Shown piece after piece: positions 1 through 9,362 of a DNA stretch of 64,000 nt. The translations under genes were made by a program, and so were the position numbers. The stretch spans positions 25,020 to 89,019 of the forward strand of contig NZ_JAGQCU010000012.1 in the NCBI RefSeq assembly GCF_024346355.1, in the 5' to 3' direction. The notes under the pieces were generated by a model. The model saw nothing but the letters and a program-made list of their open reading frames with translations, was not told the DNA's origin and searched no databases. Origin of the DNA: Cyanobium sp. ATX 6A2. GTDB taxonomy: Bacteria > Cyanobacteriota > Cyanobacteriia > PCC-6307 > Cyanobiaceae. Numbering within the stretch: position 1 is the first letter of the stretch; each line of letters opens with the position of its first letter.

Positions 1-817
1 AGTTCTCGAACAGCAACTCCACCTGCTCGGCCATGTCGGTGAAGCCGGCGAGAGCCTCCGGGCCGAGGAGCTGCTGCCGCTGGCGCAGCAGCTTTCTGAT
101 CTGGTGGCGCAGCGGCCAGATCTGATGGCGGATCCGGCGCACGTTGCTGCGGTGTTGGAAGGCCATGGTCAGCAGCCTGGGTTTGGCCCGTCTCAGTGCC
201 GCCTCCTCCAGCTCATCGAGCCGGTTGGCCATCTGCTCGAGGATCGGAAACAGGCCATCGAGCACGTCATCGATCAGGTAGTGCAGGATGTCGTCGAGAT
301 CGCGCTGGTCCACCGCGCTGGCGTTGGAGCGCAACCAGGCGGTGATCTCGGCAAACGAGTCCCCCTTGTTGGCCTCCTCGAAGCTCACCAGCAGGTTGGG
401 CATCAGCAGCAGGCCCACCTGGGAACTGATCAGGTGGGCCGGATCGCGGGCCGTGGCCAGGCGATGCAACACCACCAGGAGGGCGTGATCGAGACTGTCT
501 ACCCGTGGCCGCTGGGGCACCTCCAGCAGGGGTGGCAGCAGCAGGGGCGGAATTCCCAGCCCCTCGAGCTGGGTGGAGATCTGATCCGGGTGGGACAAGC
601 CCACCACCCGCAGCCAGATCGGCGCCCCGAGAGCCTTCAGCCGTTGCAGGTCGCGGGCTGTGGCCACCGTGCACAGCTCGGCCCCGTTGGGGCCAAACAC
701 CATGGCGCTGAGGCGGCTGGGTTGGTGACCGCCATGCACATAGAGCTCGGTGGGCAGGCTGGCCGGCCGTTCCTCGAGGCGGCGGGAGGTCAGGGCACCA
801 GGGGTCGGACGCAGCAC
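1..817 (-). CDS. CorA/ZntB-family divalent cation transporter (partial, C-terminus off window)
   Basis: N-terminal, soluble part of a CorA-type inner-membrane channel for Mg2+ or related divalent cations. About 272 codons are open; the two membrane helices and the GMN pore motif would lie beyond the left edge. The minus-strand reading shows a family-like stretch (VPQRPRVDSLDHALLVVL) followed by the long stalk helix region (DDVLDGLFPILEQMANRLDE) and a basic coiled region ending at the edge. The start is taken as GTG at 817, just after an in-frame TGA; a downstream ATG near 704 is possible. Family assignment rests on motif pattern only, so the ion cannot be stated. Confidence 0.8.
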   Translation of the reverse strand, partial: MLRPTPGALTSRRLEERPASLPTELYVHGGHQPSRLSAMVFGPNGAELCTVATARDLQRLKALGAPIWLRVVGLSHPDQISTQLEGLGIPPLLLPPLLEVPQRPRVDSLDHALLVVLHRLATARDPAHLISSQVGLLLMPNLLVSFEEANKGDSFAEITAWLRSNASAVDQRDLDDILHYLIDDVLDGLFPILEQMANRLDELEEAALRRAKPRLLTMAFQHRSNVRRIRHQIWPLRHQIRKLLRQRQQLLGPEALAGFTDMAEQVELLFEN

Positions 818-1049
818 GGGGCCTCAGGGACGATCCAGCGGTCGAGCACCTGGGCGCCGCCCAGAAGGGAGGCCTGCAGCAGCAGGCAAACCATCACGTC
901 GGACACCAGGCTCGAAGAGATCATGCCGCTCGCGTGCGCCATCGGCATCCTCGGGGCAGGGGCCCGGCCCGTCGGTGCCGCAGGCCACAACGGCCGCCCT
1001 GAGGTGTGCGGTGTGGCGGCGTGCAAGCCAGCTTCGCAGCTACTTTGAA

Positions 1050-1376
1050 ATGAACGTCCAACTTCGGCGCAGGGCTTCCACCTGCAGCACCCCGCCCTTG
1101 AGCTCTTCCCCCTACAGGTCATCCTCCGGTGACCGTCGCCCCGACGAAGCGCCCAGCGTGCGCGCGCCCCTGGAGGCCCATTCCTCCTACCGGGCTCAGG
1201 ATTGGTCGCCCCAGCGGGTGACGTTTCACCAAAACCTGGAAACCTTCGCCGACCGCGTGGGGCTGCTGGTGGGCCTGCAGAGCAACGGCAAGCTCAGCCA
1301 GGAGGAGGCCTACGACGAGATCCGGCGCATGTGGAAGCAGCTCAAGGACAGCAAGGGCTCGCTGCTGAAGGATTGA
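1050..1376 (+). CDS. Small conserved cyanobacterial protein (DUF7219-like)
   Basis: Short soluble protein of unknown function. The conserved part is the C-terminal ~55 residues (FADRVGLLVGLQSNGKLSQE, then EEAYDEIRRMWKQLK), which matches a small helical family common in cyanobacteria. The N-terminal ~35 residues from the ATG at 1050 are low-complexity and Ser/Arg-rich, so a GTG at 1158 (73 codons) is a reasonable alternative start. It converges on the phosphate transporter gene, with 21 bases between the two stop codons. Family name is from memory of the motif and is moderately sure. Confidence 0.7.
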   Translation: MNVQLRRRASTCSTPPLSSSPYRSSSGDRRPDEAPSVRAPLEAHSSYRAQDWSPQRVTFHQNLETFADRVGLLVGLQSNGKLSQEEAYDEIRRMWKQLKDSKGSLLKD

Positions 1377-1397
1377 GGGAGGGTTCCGGGGGTTGCT

Positions 1398-2984
1398 TCA
1401 CTCCTGCTGGCCCAGGTGACTGCTGATGCGCTCCAGGTGCTCGCTCACCCGGCGCAGCCAGCGCATCGCCTCCAGGCGCGCAGTGCCGCCGTCCACATCC
1501 AGATCCCCGGCCGCCACCCGCGCCAGCACTTCGTCGCGGTAGGGATCCAGGCGCTGGGCAAACCGGCGGGCGCAGCCCTGGGTGGCGGCGGCTGAGAGTT
1601 GCCACTGGCGCTCCAGGGTGAGGGGGATCAGGCGTTCCACCAGGTGCTGCAGGGCCTGGCGCTCGTCGGCCAGGGAGGCACTGCCCACCACGGTGCGCAA
1701 CCGTTCCGGTTCCTCCTCGCAGCGTTCATGCAGCCGCTGCAGGTGATCGAGGCCATGGAGCAGATGCACGAGCTGCCGGCCCAGGGGCTCGCTGAGGCCG
1801 CCGAGGTGTATCTGGTCGAGATAGAGCTCCAGCCGGTCGAGGTCGGCCTGCAGCACGTGCAGTGTCCGGGGCTGGCGGCGGCTGGATCGCTCCGCCAGTG
1901 CGCCACGCAGCAGGTTGAGCAGGGTCACGAAGGTCTGGTTGATCGCCGCCTCGGCCTGGCTGACGGCCGTATCCGCGTCCTCGGGCGGCGTGTCCGCGAG
2001 GGCATCCACCGTGCGGTCTCCGTCGGCGGGCAGCAGCCGGCGGATCAGGTTGGCGAAGGGCAGGGTGAATGGCAGCACCAGCAGCACACCGGTGACGTTG
2101 AAGCCGGTGTGAAACAGGGTGAGCGCGAATTCGGGATCATGGCGGCCCAGGGCCGGCCACCACTGCTCAAGGGCCCCCAGGTAGAGGGGCAGCACGGTGA
2201 AGGCCAGGCCGGCGGTGAGCAGGTTGAACACCACATGGCCCGCGGCGGTGCGCCGGGCGCTGAGGCTGCCCCCCAGGGCCGCCAGGATTGCGGTGATCGT
2301 GGTGCCCACATCCATGCCGATCACCAGGGCCAGGCCCTGGGGCAGGGCGATGGCGCCGGCGCCCAGGGCCGCCAGGGTGGTGGCCACCCCCGCCCCCGAC
2401 GACTGGGTGATCACCGTGGTGAGCAGGCCGAGCAGCACCAGCTGCAGCCGGCCGATCAGGGTGCCGGCATCGAAGCGGCTGGGATCGAGCAAGAGACCCT
2501 GGCCGGCCATGGCCTGCTGCAGGGCCGCGATGCCGGTGAACAGCAGGGCGAATCCCGCCAGCGCGATTCCCAGCTGCGCCTGCCGGCCGCGGCCCAGCAG
2601 GCGCAGGGCGGCCCCCACCAGCAGCAACGGCAGCATCAGCTGGCTGAGGTTGAGCTTGATGCCCAGCAGGGCCACCAGCCAGCCCAGCCCGGTGCTGCCG
2701 ATGTTGGCCCCGAAGATGATTCCCAGGGAGGCCTGGAAGCTCAGCAGGCCGGCACTCACGAACCCCACCGTGGCCACCGTGGTGGCCGACGACGACTGCA
2801 ACAGGGCCGTGGTCAGGGCACCGCTGAAGGCGCCGCTCCAGGGCGAGCGGGTGAACCGCAGCAGCCCCTGGCGCAGCCGGCCGCCGGCGAGGCTGCGCAG
2901 CCCCTCGGTCATCAGCGCCATCCCGAGCAGGAACAGACCCAGACCGCCGGCGGCATTGAGCAGGACACCACCGGCTGAGGTCAT
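1398..2984 (-). CDS. Na+/phosphate cotransporter family protein with PhoU-like C-terminal domain
   Basis: 528-residue NptA/YjbB-type transporter that would take up inorganic phosphate with sodium across the inner membrane. The N-terminal ~310 residues are hydrophobic and carry the two inverted family repeats, seen as LLQSSSATTVATVGF near residue 65 and VITQSSGAGVATTLAAL near residue 190. The last ~180 residues are acidic, helical and PhoU-like, as usual in this family. It begins 36 bases after the stop of the pyruvate-kinase-like gene on the same strand, so the two may be co-transcribed. Full family length; nothing is missing. Confidence 0.9.
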   Translation of the reverse strand: MTSAGGVLLNAAGGLGLFLLGMALMTEGLRSLAGGRLRQGLLRFTRSPWSGAFSGALTTALLQSSSATTVATVGFVSAGLLSFQASLGIIFGANIGSTGLGWLVALLGIKLNLSQLMLPLLLVGAALRLLGRGRQAQLGIALAGFALLFTGIAALQQAMAGQGLLLDPSRFDAGTLIGRLQLVLLGLLTTVITQSSGAGVATTLAALGAGAIALPQGLALVIGMDVGTTITAILAALGGSLSARRTAAGHVVFNLLTAGLAFTVLPLYLGALEQWWPALGRHDPEFALTLFHTGFNVTGVLLVLPFTLPFANLIRRLLPADGDRTVDALADTPPEDADTAVSQAEAAINQTFVTLLNLLRGALAERSSRRQPRTLHVLQADLDRLELYLDQIHLGGLSEPLGRQLVHLLHGLDHLQRLHERCEEEPERLRTVVGSASLADERQALQHLVERLIPLTLERQWQLSAAATQGCARRFAQRLDPYRDEVLARVAAGDLDVDGGTARLEAMRWLRRVSEHLERISSHLGQQE

Positions 2985-3020
2985 CGCGCGGGCTGCTGCG
3001 GACCCGGCCAGCCTGCCTGG

Positions 3021-4883
3021 TCAGGGTTGGCCGCTGCCCACGCACGTTCTCTGGAAGCTCTGGCAGCACACCAGCCGGTCGCGGTGGCTGGGGTGCTCCG
3101 GCTGTCCGCTGAGGCTGCCGGCCGCGATCTGCCGCAGGGCGCGCACGGTGGCGGTGATGTTCGGCCCCTTGTTGAGCATCAGGGCATCGGCCCGCGCCCC
3201 CAGGGCCGCGTCGCTGATCTCCGCCCGGGTGGGGGTGCCATGGCGGGCCATCTCCTCCAGCACCTGGGTGGCCCAGATGCAGGGCACATGGGCGGCGGCG
3301 CAGAGGCGCAGGATCTCCTCCTGAATGGCGGCGAGGGCTTCCCAGCCGCATTCCACCGCCAGATCGCCGCGGGCGATCATCACCCCCAGCGGCTGGGGCC
3401 GGCGCATGGCCGTGAGCAGCAGGCGGGGCAGATTGGCAAAGGCCTGGTGAGTTTCGATCTTCAGCACCACCCCCATCCGGCTGGCCCCCAGCTGCTCCAG
3501 TTCGCGCTGCAGGGCCTCCACATCGGTGCCCTGGCTCACGAACGAGTAATTGACGATGTGGGCGTGGGTCGTGGCGAAGGCCAGATCCTGCCTGTCCTTG
3601 GCGGTGAGTGCCGGCAGCTGCAGGTCGCTGTCGGGGAAGTTGATGCCCTTGTCGGCCCGCAGGCGGGTGCCGCGGGGTTTGCTCTCGTTGATCTCGATGG
3701 TCACCGCCTGCGCGTTCACCTGGCGGATCACGCCGCCGAGCTTGCCGTCGTCGAACACCACCCGCTGCCCAGGCTGGAGCGCAACGAAAACCTCCGGCAG
3801 GGTGCAACTGATGGTTCGCCGGCTGCGGCTGCTCGGCACGCTCTCCGCAGCGGCGGTGAGTTCGAGGGTGTCACCCACCCGCAGGAGCAGCTCTCCGGGG
3901 CAGGGGGGCAGGGCAGCCACCTCCAGCTCGGCGCCGCCCCCTTCGCGGCGGAAGCGCAGTCCGCCGGTGAACCGGCAGTGCTGCCGGCAGCCCAGCAGCA
4001 GGCCGTCGGCGCGGTGCTCCACCACCGTGAGTTCCCGCACGCGGCCGGACGCATCGCGGCCGCTGAAGCGGTCGCCGGGGGCCAGGGATTGGGCCACCCC
4101 TGCCTCGGGCAGCTTCACCACCGGCAGGGGGGTGATGTCGGCCTCCGGCACAGCCGGCTCCCGGCCCGGGGTCATCGCCAGGATCAGGGCCGGTTGCAGC
4201 AGGCGGCCGTAGCGATCCCGGCGGGGCCGGGCATCCACCACCCCGGGCTCCTCCGGCAGCGGGCCGGTGCGCAGCTTGGGTCCGCCCAGATCCATGCTCA
4301 CCCGGCAGGAGCGCCCAGAGGTGCTGGCGGCCGTGTGCACGGCCGCCACCAGCGCCTGCCACACCGGGATGCTGTCGTGGGCGCAGTTGATCCGGGCGAT
4401 GCCCATGCCTGCCTCCACCAGCTCCTGGATCAGGCCGGAGTGGTGGGCGGCCTCAGCGGGCAAGGTGACCATGATCGCGTTGCCCTGGCCCGTGGGCTCC
4501 TCGCCGAACAGCTGCTCGCAGTGCTGTTGGAGCAATTCCACGGCCAGGCCATGGCTGGGCGAGGCGGCTGCGACTGGCGGCTGATCCCCAGCTGCCAGCT
4601 GGGAGAGCACCGCGTTCAGGCTGGCCAGCAGGTGACCATCACAGCCCTCCAGGGAACTCAGGCCCCGTTCGCGCAGCTGGCGCTGCAGGCCGGGATGGTC
4701 GTGGCGGTGGAAGGCGATGAAGTGCAGCAGATTGCGCGCGCTCTCGCGGTATTGCGGCTGCACCGCGGTGAGCCAGTCGCCGCAGTCGGCTTCAAAGGCC
4801 AGCAGGTAGACCCGCAGGGCCTGCAGCTGTTGGATCAGTTCGGTATCGGGGAGGGGCGGCGCGGCGAGGGGACTGGTGTTCAA
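3021..4883 (-). CDS. Pyruvate kinase-like protein
   Basis: 620-residue protein whose C-terminal half is a pyruvate kinase TIM barrel: GMGIARINCAHDS (substrate-loop region), RVSMDLGGPKLRTG, ARGDLAVECG and ATQVLEEMARHGTPTRAEIS. It departs from true pyruvate kinase: the family signature after the barrel reads MLNKGP rather than MLSGE, the N-terminal ~130 residues are an added helical domain, a long insert sits in the B-domain region, and the allosteric C-terminal domain is missing. It is probably not the glycolytic isozyme; catalytic activity is uncertain. It lies directly upstream of the Na/Pi transporter gene on the same strand. Confidence 0.85.
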   Translation of the reverse strand: MNTSPLAAPPLPDTELIQQLQALRVYLLAFEADCGDWLTAVQPQYRESARNLLHFIAFHRHDHPGLQRQLRERGLSSLEGCDGHLLASLNAVLSQLAAGDQPPVAAASPSHGLAVELLQQHCEQLFGEEPTGQGNAIMVTLPAEAAHHSGLIQELVEAGMGIARINCAHDSIPVWQALVAAVHTAASTSGRSCRVSMDLGGPKLRTGPLPEEPGVVDARPRRDRYGRLLQPALILAMTPGREPAVPEADITPLPVVKLPEAGVAQSLAPGDRFSGRDASGRVRELTVVEHRADGLLLGCRQHCRFTGGLRFRREGGGAELEVAALPPCPGELLLRVGDTLELTAAAESVPSSRSRRTISCTLPEVFVALQPGQRVVFDDGKLGGVIRQVNAQAVTIEINESKPRGTRLRADKGINFPDSDLQLPALTAKDRQDLAFATTHAHIVNYSFVSQGTDVEALQRELEQLGASRMGVVLKIETHQAFANLPRLLLTAMRRPQPLGVMIARGDLAVECGWEALAAIQEEILRLCAAAHVPCIWATQVLEEMARHGTPTRAEISDAALGARADALMLNKGPNITATVRALRQIAAGSLSGQPEHPSHRDRLVCCQSFQRTCVGSGQP

Positions 4884-4972
4884 AGCTCAGGCACCACCGA
4901 CGCGCTCTGTACCCATCGTGGTCAGCAGCTCGCTGCCACGACGGTGTTCCAGAGCACGTGGTGCCGTTGGCC

Positions 4973-5443
4973 TCAGGCCGCCAGGGGTGGGGCGGACAGG
5001 CACGTCGCCGGTGTGCGTTCGGCGCCGGCGATGGCGCTGGGGGTTTCGCGGCGGAAGCTGGTGAGCCGGTGGCGGCCGGCCCCGAGTTCAGCGGCGAGCA
5101 CGGCGCATGCGCGCTCGGGCATGGTGTGATCGCCACAGGTGAACACATCCACGGCGGCATAGCCCGACTCGGGCCAGGTGTGGATGGAGATGTGGGATTC
5201 GGCCAGCAGGGCTAGCCCGGTGACGCCCTGGGGCTGGAAGCGGTGGGTGATGAGGTTGAGCAGGGTGGCACCGGCCTGATGGGCGGCGGCGGTGATGGTG
5301 TCCCTGAGGAAAGCCTGGTTGTCGAGCCGACCCGGATCGCAGTCGTAGAGCTCGAGGATGCAGTGTTTGCCAACCGTGTCGCAGCTGGGGGGCGCTGCGG
5401 TCCATCCAGGGTTGGGGTGCAGGGATTGCAGGGTTGGGGTCAT
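4973..5443 (-). CDS. speD: S-adenosylmethionine decarboxylase proenzyme
   Basis: Makes decarboxylated S-adenosylmethionine, the aminopropyl donor for spermidine synthesis. The prokaryotic class 1 signature is clear: [12 protein letters not shown] near the start and [20 protein letters not shown], in which the Ser after ESHI is the self-cleavage site that becomes the pyruvoyl cofactor, followed by FTCGDH. The ATG at 5443 gives 156 residues; the reading frame stays open to 5551 but the extra residues do not resemble the family. Divergent from ackA, with 160 bases between the start codons. The C-terminal ~30 residues are less conserved. Confidence 0.93.
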   Translation of the reverse strand: MTPTLQSLHPNPGWTAAPPSCDTVGKHCILELYDCDPGRLDNQAFLRDTITAAAHQAGATLLNLITHRFQPQGVTGLALLAESHISIHTWPESGYAAVDVFTCGDHTMPERACAVLAAELGAGRHRLTSFRRETPSAIAGAERTPATCLSAPPLAA

Positions 5444-5603
5444 TGACCGGCCATGGGCACAATCCAGCAATGTAGGGCCACTGCTCCCGGGGGCCATGCC
5501 GGTGCTCCTGGACACGCCTGCGGTTTGCATCCGCCCACCCGATGGCCTCAACCCCGGCGCCGGCGCTTAGGTCATCGCAGAGCACCGCCCCATCCCGGAC
5601 GCC

Positions 5604-6698
5604 ATGGCCACCCCGTCGCCCTCAGTGCTGGTGCTCAACAGCGGCAGCTCCAGCCTCAAGGCGTCCCTGCGCGACGGGGCGGGGGGGCGCCTATGGCAGG
5701 AGCAGCGGGCCTGGGACGGCGGCGACGGCAGCCGGGCCATGGAGTCGCTGCTGGAGGACTGGCTGGCACCGGTGATCGCGGCCGCCGATCCCGCCCCCAC
5801 CCTGGTGGCTCACCGCATCGTCCATGGCGGTGCCAGCTTCACGCGCCCCACCCGGCTGAGCCCGGCGGTGCTGCGGGAGCTGGAGGCCCTGGTGCCCCTG
5901 GCGCCGCTGCACAACGGCCCGGCCCTGCAGGCGATCGCCTGGCTGCAGCAGTGGCTGGCGGCCCATCCGCTGGCGGATGAGGCCGCCATTCCCCAGTGGG
6001 CCTGCTTCGACACCGGCTTTCATGCCAGTTTGTCCCCCGCGGCCTTCACCTATGCCCTCCCCGCTGCCTGGCGCGACCAGGGCCTGCGCCGCTTCGGCTT
6101 CCACGGCCTCAACCACCAGCACGTGGCCGAAACCGTGGCCCGGCTCCACCCCGGGGCCCGGCGGGTGATCAGCTGCCACCTGGGGGCCGGCTGCTCGCTT
6201 GCTGCCATCGCCATCGCTGCCGATGGCACCGCCCGCAGCATCGACACCACCATGGGTTTCACGCCCCTGGAGGGACTGGTGATGGCCAGCCGCAGCGGCA
6301 GCGTGGACCCGGGACTGCTGCTGCAGTTGCTGCGCCAGGGGATCAGCGCCGAGGAGCTCGACCACGGCCTCAACCACGCCAGCGGCCTCAGGGGGCTCTC
6401 GGAGCTCAGCGGCGACATGCGCGAGTTGCGGACCGCGGCGGATCAGGGCCACGCTGGTGCCCTGCTGGCCATTGCCGTGTTCCGGCACCGGCTGCTGCAG
6501 GGCATCGGCGCCATGGCCGCCAGCCTCGGTGGTGTGACTGTGATCGCCCTCACTGGCGGCATCGGCGAGCACGACGACGCCCTGCTGGAGGAGCTGCGGG
6601 AGCGGCTCGACTGGCTGCAGCCCCTGGTGCTGCTGCGGGTGGCGGCCGATGAGGAGGGACTGATGGCCCGGCAGTGCCTGGCGGCCATGGCGTCTTGA
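5604..6698 (+). CDS. ackA: Acetate kinase
   Basis: Interconverts acetyl phosphate and acetate with ATP, in overflow and fermentative metabolism. Motifs in order: VLNSGSSSLKASL at the N-terminus, AHRIVHGG, FDTGFHASL, FGFHGLNHQHVAE, CHLGAGCSLAAI (phosphate-binding), DTTMGFTPLEGLVMASRSG and LTGGIGEHD near the C-terminus. At 364 residues it is somewhat shorter than the usual ~400 but all catalytic blocks are present. No phosphotransacetylase gene is nearby. It is followed 51 bases later by a cyclic-nucleotide-domain gene on the same strand. Confidence 0.95.
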   Translation: MATPSPSVLVLNSGSSSLKASLRDGAGGRLWQEQRAWDGGDGSRAMESLLEDWLAPVIAAADPAPTLVAHRIVHGGASFTRPTRLSPAVLRELEALVPLAPLHNGPALQAIAWLQQWLAAHPLADEAAIPQWACFDTGFHASLSPAAFTYALPAAWRDQGLRRFGFHGLNHQHVAETVARLHPGARRVISCHLGAGCSLAAIAIAADGTARSIDTTMGFTPLEGLVMASRSGSVDPGLLLQLLRQGISAEELDHGLNHASGLRGLSELSGDMRELRTAADQGHAGALLAIAVFRHRLLQGIGAMAASLGGVTVIALTGGIGEHDDALLEELRERLDWLQPLVLLRVAADEEGLMARQCLAAMAS

Positions 6699-6749
6699 TG
6701 TTGCCTTAACCCGGGTTGGTCAAGCTGGGGGCGTTCCCTTCAGTGTTTT

Positions 6750-7145
6750 ATGTCGGCTCCCACGGCTGATGAGCAGCTCCTCCACAGCATGCAGATGCTG
6801 AGCCGCAACGGCTCCATCCTCGAGCTCGAGCCCGGTGCGGTGATCTTCCGGGCCGGTGAGCCGGGCGACTGCCTGTATGGGGTGCTGGAGGGCAGCGTGC
6901 GGCTCACCTGGGGCGATGGCTCGGAAGCGGAGTGTCTCGGGACGGGCCGCTGCTTCGGCCAGGGCGCCCTGGTGCAGCCCGACCACCGGCGCTATGGCAC
7001 CGCCACCGCCACCGAGCCCACCAAGCTGATCGTGATGCAGCGCGAGGGCATGCTGTTCGCCATCGAGCAGCTGCCCATGTTCGCTCTGCAGCTGCTGGAG
7101 TCCACCGAACGGCGGCTGCAGCACCTGCGGGCGCTCGCGGCCTGA
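6750..7145 (+). CDS. Cyclic nucleotide-binding domain protein
   Basis: 131-residue stand-alone CNMP-binding (Crp/Fnr effector-type) domain with no DNA-binding part. The beta-roll is recognisable: GSILELEPGAVIFRAGEPGD, then GVLEGSVRLTW, then a phosphate-binding-cassette region CFGQGALVQPDHRRYGTATA that keeps an arginine at about the right place. It may sense a cyclic nucleotide or serve as a scaffold domain. It lies between ackA and a TerB-like gene, all on the plus strand with short gaps, so an operon is possible. The target is unknown. Confidence 0.8.
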   Translation: MSAPTADEQLLHSMQMLSRNGSILELEPGAVIFRAGEPGDCLYGVLEGSVRLTWGDGSEAECLGTGRCFGQGALVQPDHRRYGTATATEPTKLIVMQREGMLFAIEQLPMFALQLLESTERRLQHLRALAA

Positions 7146-7188
7146 GCGGGGCTGCCGGGGACCCATGCCTCTCCTTTGACACGCCCCC

Positions 7189-7593
7189 ATGAATCAGGCC
7201 GAGGCCTTTGCCGCCATCACCGTTGCCGCCGTGGCGGCGGACCACTCCTTCGTGGGCGATGAGGCCAAGCTGATCCGCGAGCAGCTTCTGCAGCGCGCTC
7301 CCTACCGCACCATGCCGCTTCCCAGCTTCGGGGAGCTGTTCTCCGGCCTGCTGCTGCGGCTGCGTGACATCGGCTGGCAGGCCCTGGTGCGGGAGGCGGC
7401 ACCGCAGTTGCAACCTGATCAGCGCGAAACCGCCTTTGCCCTGGCCGCCCAGTTGGTTCACTGTGACCGTGAGGTGAGCGCAGAGGAGGAGGCCTTCCTC
7501 GAGCAGGTGGCCCACCTGCTCGAACTGGCGCCCCAGCGCAGCCACCAGATCCTGGAGGTGTGTGCCTTGCTCAACGCCGACTGCCTGGCCTGA
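7189..7593 (+). CDS. TerB-like (tellurite resistance TerB family) protein
   Basis: 134-residue all-helical soluble protein. The pattern AAVAADHSFVGDEAKLI near the N-terminus and LAAQLVHCDREVSAEEEAFL in the second half is the acidic, metal-binding double repeat of TerB-like domains. Despite the family name, cyanobacterial single-domain members are widespread and are not tied to tellurite. It follows the CNMP-domain gene by 43 bases. Converges on the flavoprotein gene downstream. Confidence 0.75.
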   Translation: MNQAEAFAAITVAAVAADHSFVGDEAKLIREQLLQRAPYRTMPLPSFGELFSGLLLRLRDIGWQALVREAAPQLQPDQRETAFALAAQLVHCDREVSAEEEAFLEQVAHLLELAPQRSHQILEVCALLNADCLA

Positions 7594-7603
7594 TGTCAGC
7601 GCC

Positions 7604-8818
7604 TCACTTGACGCCGGGCATGAAGCGGCGCTCATGCTGGGCGCCGGTGAGCATGCGGTTCCAGTAGAGCGCCGGCAGGATCTTGCGCTTCACGAACCAC
7701 ATGCTCCAGCGCTCCTTGGTGGGATCGAGCGGGAACGACGGCGCCGGCTCCTGTTTGTAGTTGAACTCGGCCATGATCGTTTTGCCGTAGCCGGTGATCA
7801 GCGGGCAGCAGCTGTAGCCGTCGTAGGCCGCCTCCAGGGGCCGGCCGTCGAGCAGGGCCAGGAGGTTGGCCACCAGCACCGGCGCCTGGCCGCGCACGGC
7901 GGCGGCGGTTTTGGAGTTGGGCATGCCGCTCACATCGCCGAGGGAGAACACGTTGGCGAAGCGGACGTGCTGGAGGGAGAACTGATCCACCTCCACGAAG
8001 CCGGCGCCATTGGCCAGGGGGCTTTCGGCCACCACATCGGGTGCCGCCATCGGCGGGGTGACGTGCAGGAGGTTGTAGGGAATCACCTCCTCACGGCTGC
8101 TCTCCCCCTCCGTCACCTTGAACACTGCTTCTTTTTTGTCCGCGCGCACGGCGGTGAGCACATGGTTGTAGCGGGCGTCGATGCCCTTGCGCTTCACCAC
8201 CTCCCGCAGGGGCGCGGCATAGACGGGAACCCCGAAGATGCCCGGCGTGGCGGTGGCGTAGATCACGTTGGCCTGGAGTTTCTTCTTCTTGAAGACGTCG
8301 TCGGCCAGGTAGGCGATCTTCTGGGGCGCACCGGGGCACTTGATCGGCATCGGCGCGCAGGTGAACACCGCGTTACCGCCCTTGAAGGCCTGGATCGCCT
8401 CCCAGGTGTAGGCCGTGAACTCCTTGCTGTAGTTGCTGCACACGCCGCCCTTGCCCAGGGCCTCGCTCAGCCCCTCGATGCGATCCCAGCAGAGCTTCAT
8501 GCCAGTGGCCACGATCAGCAGGTCGTAGCTGACCGTGGCTCCGGTGGTCGTGGTGACGCGGTTGTGCTCCGGGTCAAAGCTGGAGGCCCCTGCCTGGATC
8601 CAGTGCACGCCGGAGGGGATCAGGTCGCGTTCGGCGCGGTGGGTGTCCTCGAGGCTGAACACGCCACCACCCACCAGTGTCCAGCCCGGCTGGTAGTAGT
8701 GATCGTGGGCAGGCTCCAGGATCGCCACATCGAGGGCCGTGCGCGCCCGCTTGAGCTGCGCTGCCACGGTGATGCCCGCGGCCCCGCCGCCGACGATCAG
8801 GATCTGGTGGTGGGCCAT
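7604..8818 (-). CDS. Sulfide:quinone oxidoreductase-like FAD-dependent oxidoreductase
   Basis: Two-dinucleotide-binding-domain flavoprotein of the SQR/NDH-2 group that would pass electrons from sulfide or a related donor to membrane quinone. The FAD-binding GxGxxG motif is ILIVGGGAAGITVAAQL at the N-terminus; the second motif region is LLIVATGMKL, and the C-terminal FAD contact is ANVFSLGDVSGMPNSKT. Cysteines at GGVCSNYS and KCPGAPQK fit type II SQR-like proteins. The C-terminal ~60 residues include a basic helix suited to membrane contact. The ATG at 8818 is chosen because the FAD motif follows at once. Confidence 0.8.
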   Translation of the reverse strand: MAHHQILIVGGGAAGITVAAQLKRARTALDVAILEPAHDHYYQPGWTLVGGGVFSLEDTHRAERDLIPSGVHWIQAGASSFDPEHNRVTTTTGATVSYDLLIVATGMKLCWDRIEGLSEALGKGGVCSNYSKEFTAYTWEAIQAFKGGNAVFTCAPMPIKCPGAPQKIAYLADDVFKKKKLQANVIYATATPGIFGVPVYAAPLREVVKRKGIDARYNHVLTAVRADKKEAVFKVTEGESSREEVIPYNLLHVTPPMAAPDVVAESPLANGAGFVEVDQFSLQHVRFANVFSLGDVSGMPNSKTAAAVRGQAPVLVANLLALLDGRPLEAAYDGYSCCPLITGYGKTIMAEFNYKQEPAPSFPLDPTKERWSMWFVKRKILPALYWNRMLTGAQHERRFMPGVK

Positions 8819-8943
8819 GGAGGCAGGGCAGCCGTGATTGCCCGTCCATTCCATCAGCCGCAGCTGCGGATGTCAGTGGATCGGGCCGTGGCGTGACGGG
8901 ATTGTTGGAATCGGCGGCTGCCGGCCGGTTCAACGGGCGGAGT

Positions 8944-9171
8944 TCAGGCGGCCGGCTGCTCGATTTCGCGCTTGAGCAGCACGTAGAGGTAATCGGGCGA
9001 CTTATAGCGGGTGGGCAGACATTTCTGCAGCAAACTCAGACGCTCCCAGCACACCGTGCGCTGAATGGCTTCAAAACTGCGGCCATTGCGGATCAAGAGG
9101 CGGAGGGCCTTGCAGTAGGTGGGGTAGCTCGCCTCCAGTTCCCCGATCGTGAGCTTGGCAGCAGCACCCAT
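8944..9171 (-). CDS. Small hypothetical protein
   Basis: 75-residue basic helical protein with conserved-looking hydrophobic spacing (TIGELEASYPTYCKALRLLI, then CWERLSLLQKCLP). No family was recognised. Codon use matches neighbouring genes and there is no competing ORF on the other strand. It is divergent from pyrC, with about 190 bases between the two starts that would hold both promoters. Confidence 0.6.
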   Translation of the reverse strand: MGAAAKLTIGELEASYPTYCKALRLLIRNGRSFEAIQRTVCWERLSLLQKCLPTRYKSPDYLYVLLKREIEQPAA

Positions 9172-9362
9172 GGGCCTTCAGCGGATTGTCCAGATCAACC
9201 ATAGGAACCCACCTCTCGGGCCCCGGTGCCGGCGATCACCTGCGGCCGGTTGGCTTCATGAATCCTTACGTGGCGGCGCTGATCCCGCATCTGCCAGGGT
9301 GGATCCTGTGCGCAACAGGGGGCCAGACCCCGGCACGGCGATGACACCGCAAACACACGGCG

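Noticed and set aside
104..1048. 314-codon plus-strand frame at the left edge
   Set aside because: The minus strand gives a clear CorA-type protein over the same bases; the plus frame has no recognisable pattern.
790..1122. 110-codon minus-strand frame upstream of the CorA-type gene
   Set aside because: It overlaps the CorA start in another frame and has no family pattern; probably chance.
1599..2978. 459-codon plus-strand frame opposite the Na/Pi transporter
   Set aside because: Composition (Gln, Gly, His-rich) and lack of motifs show it is a shadow of the minus-strand gene.
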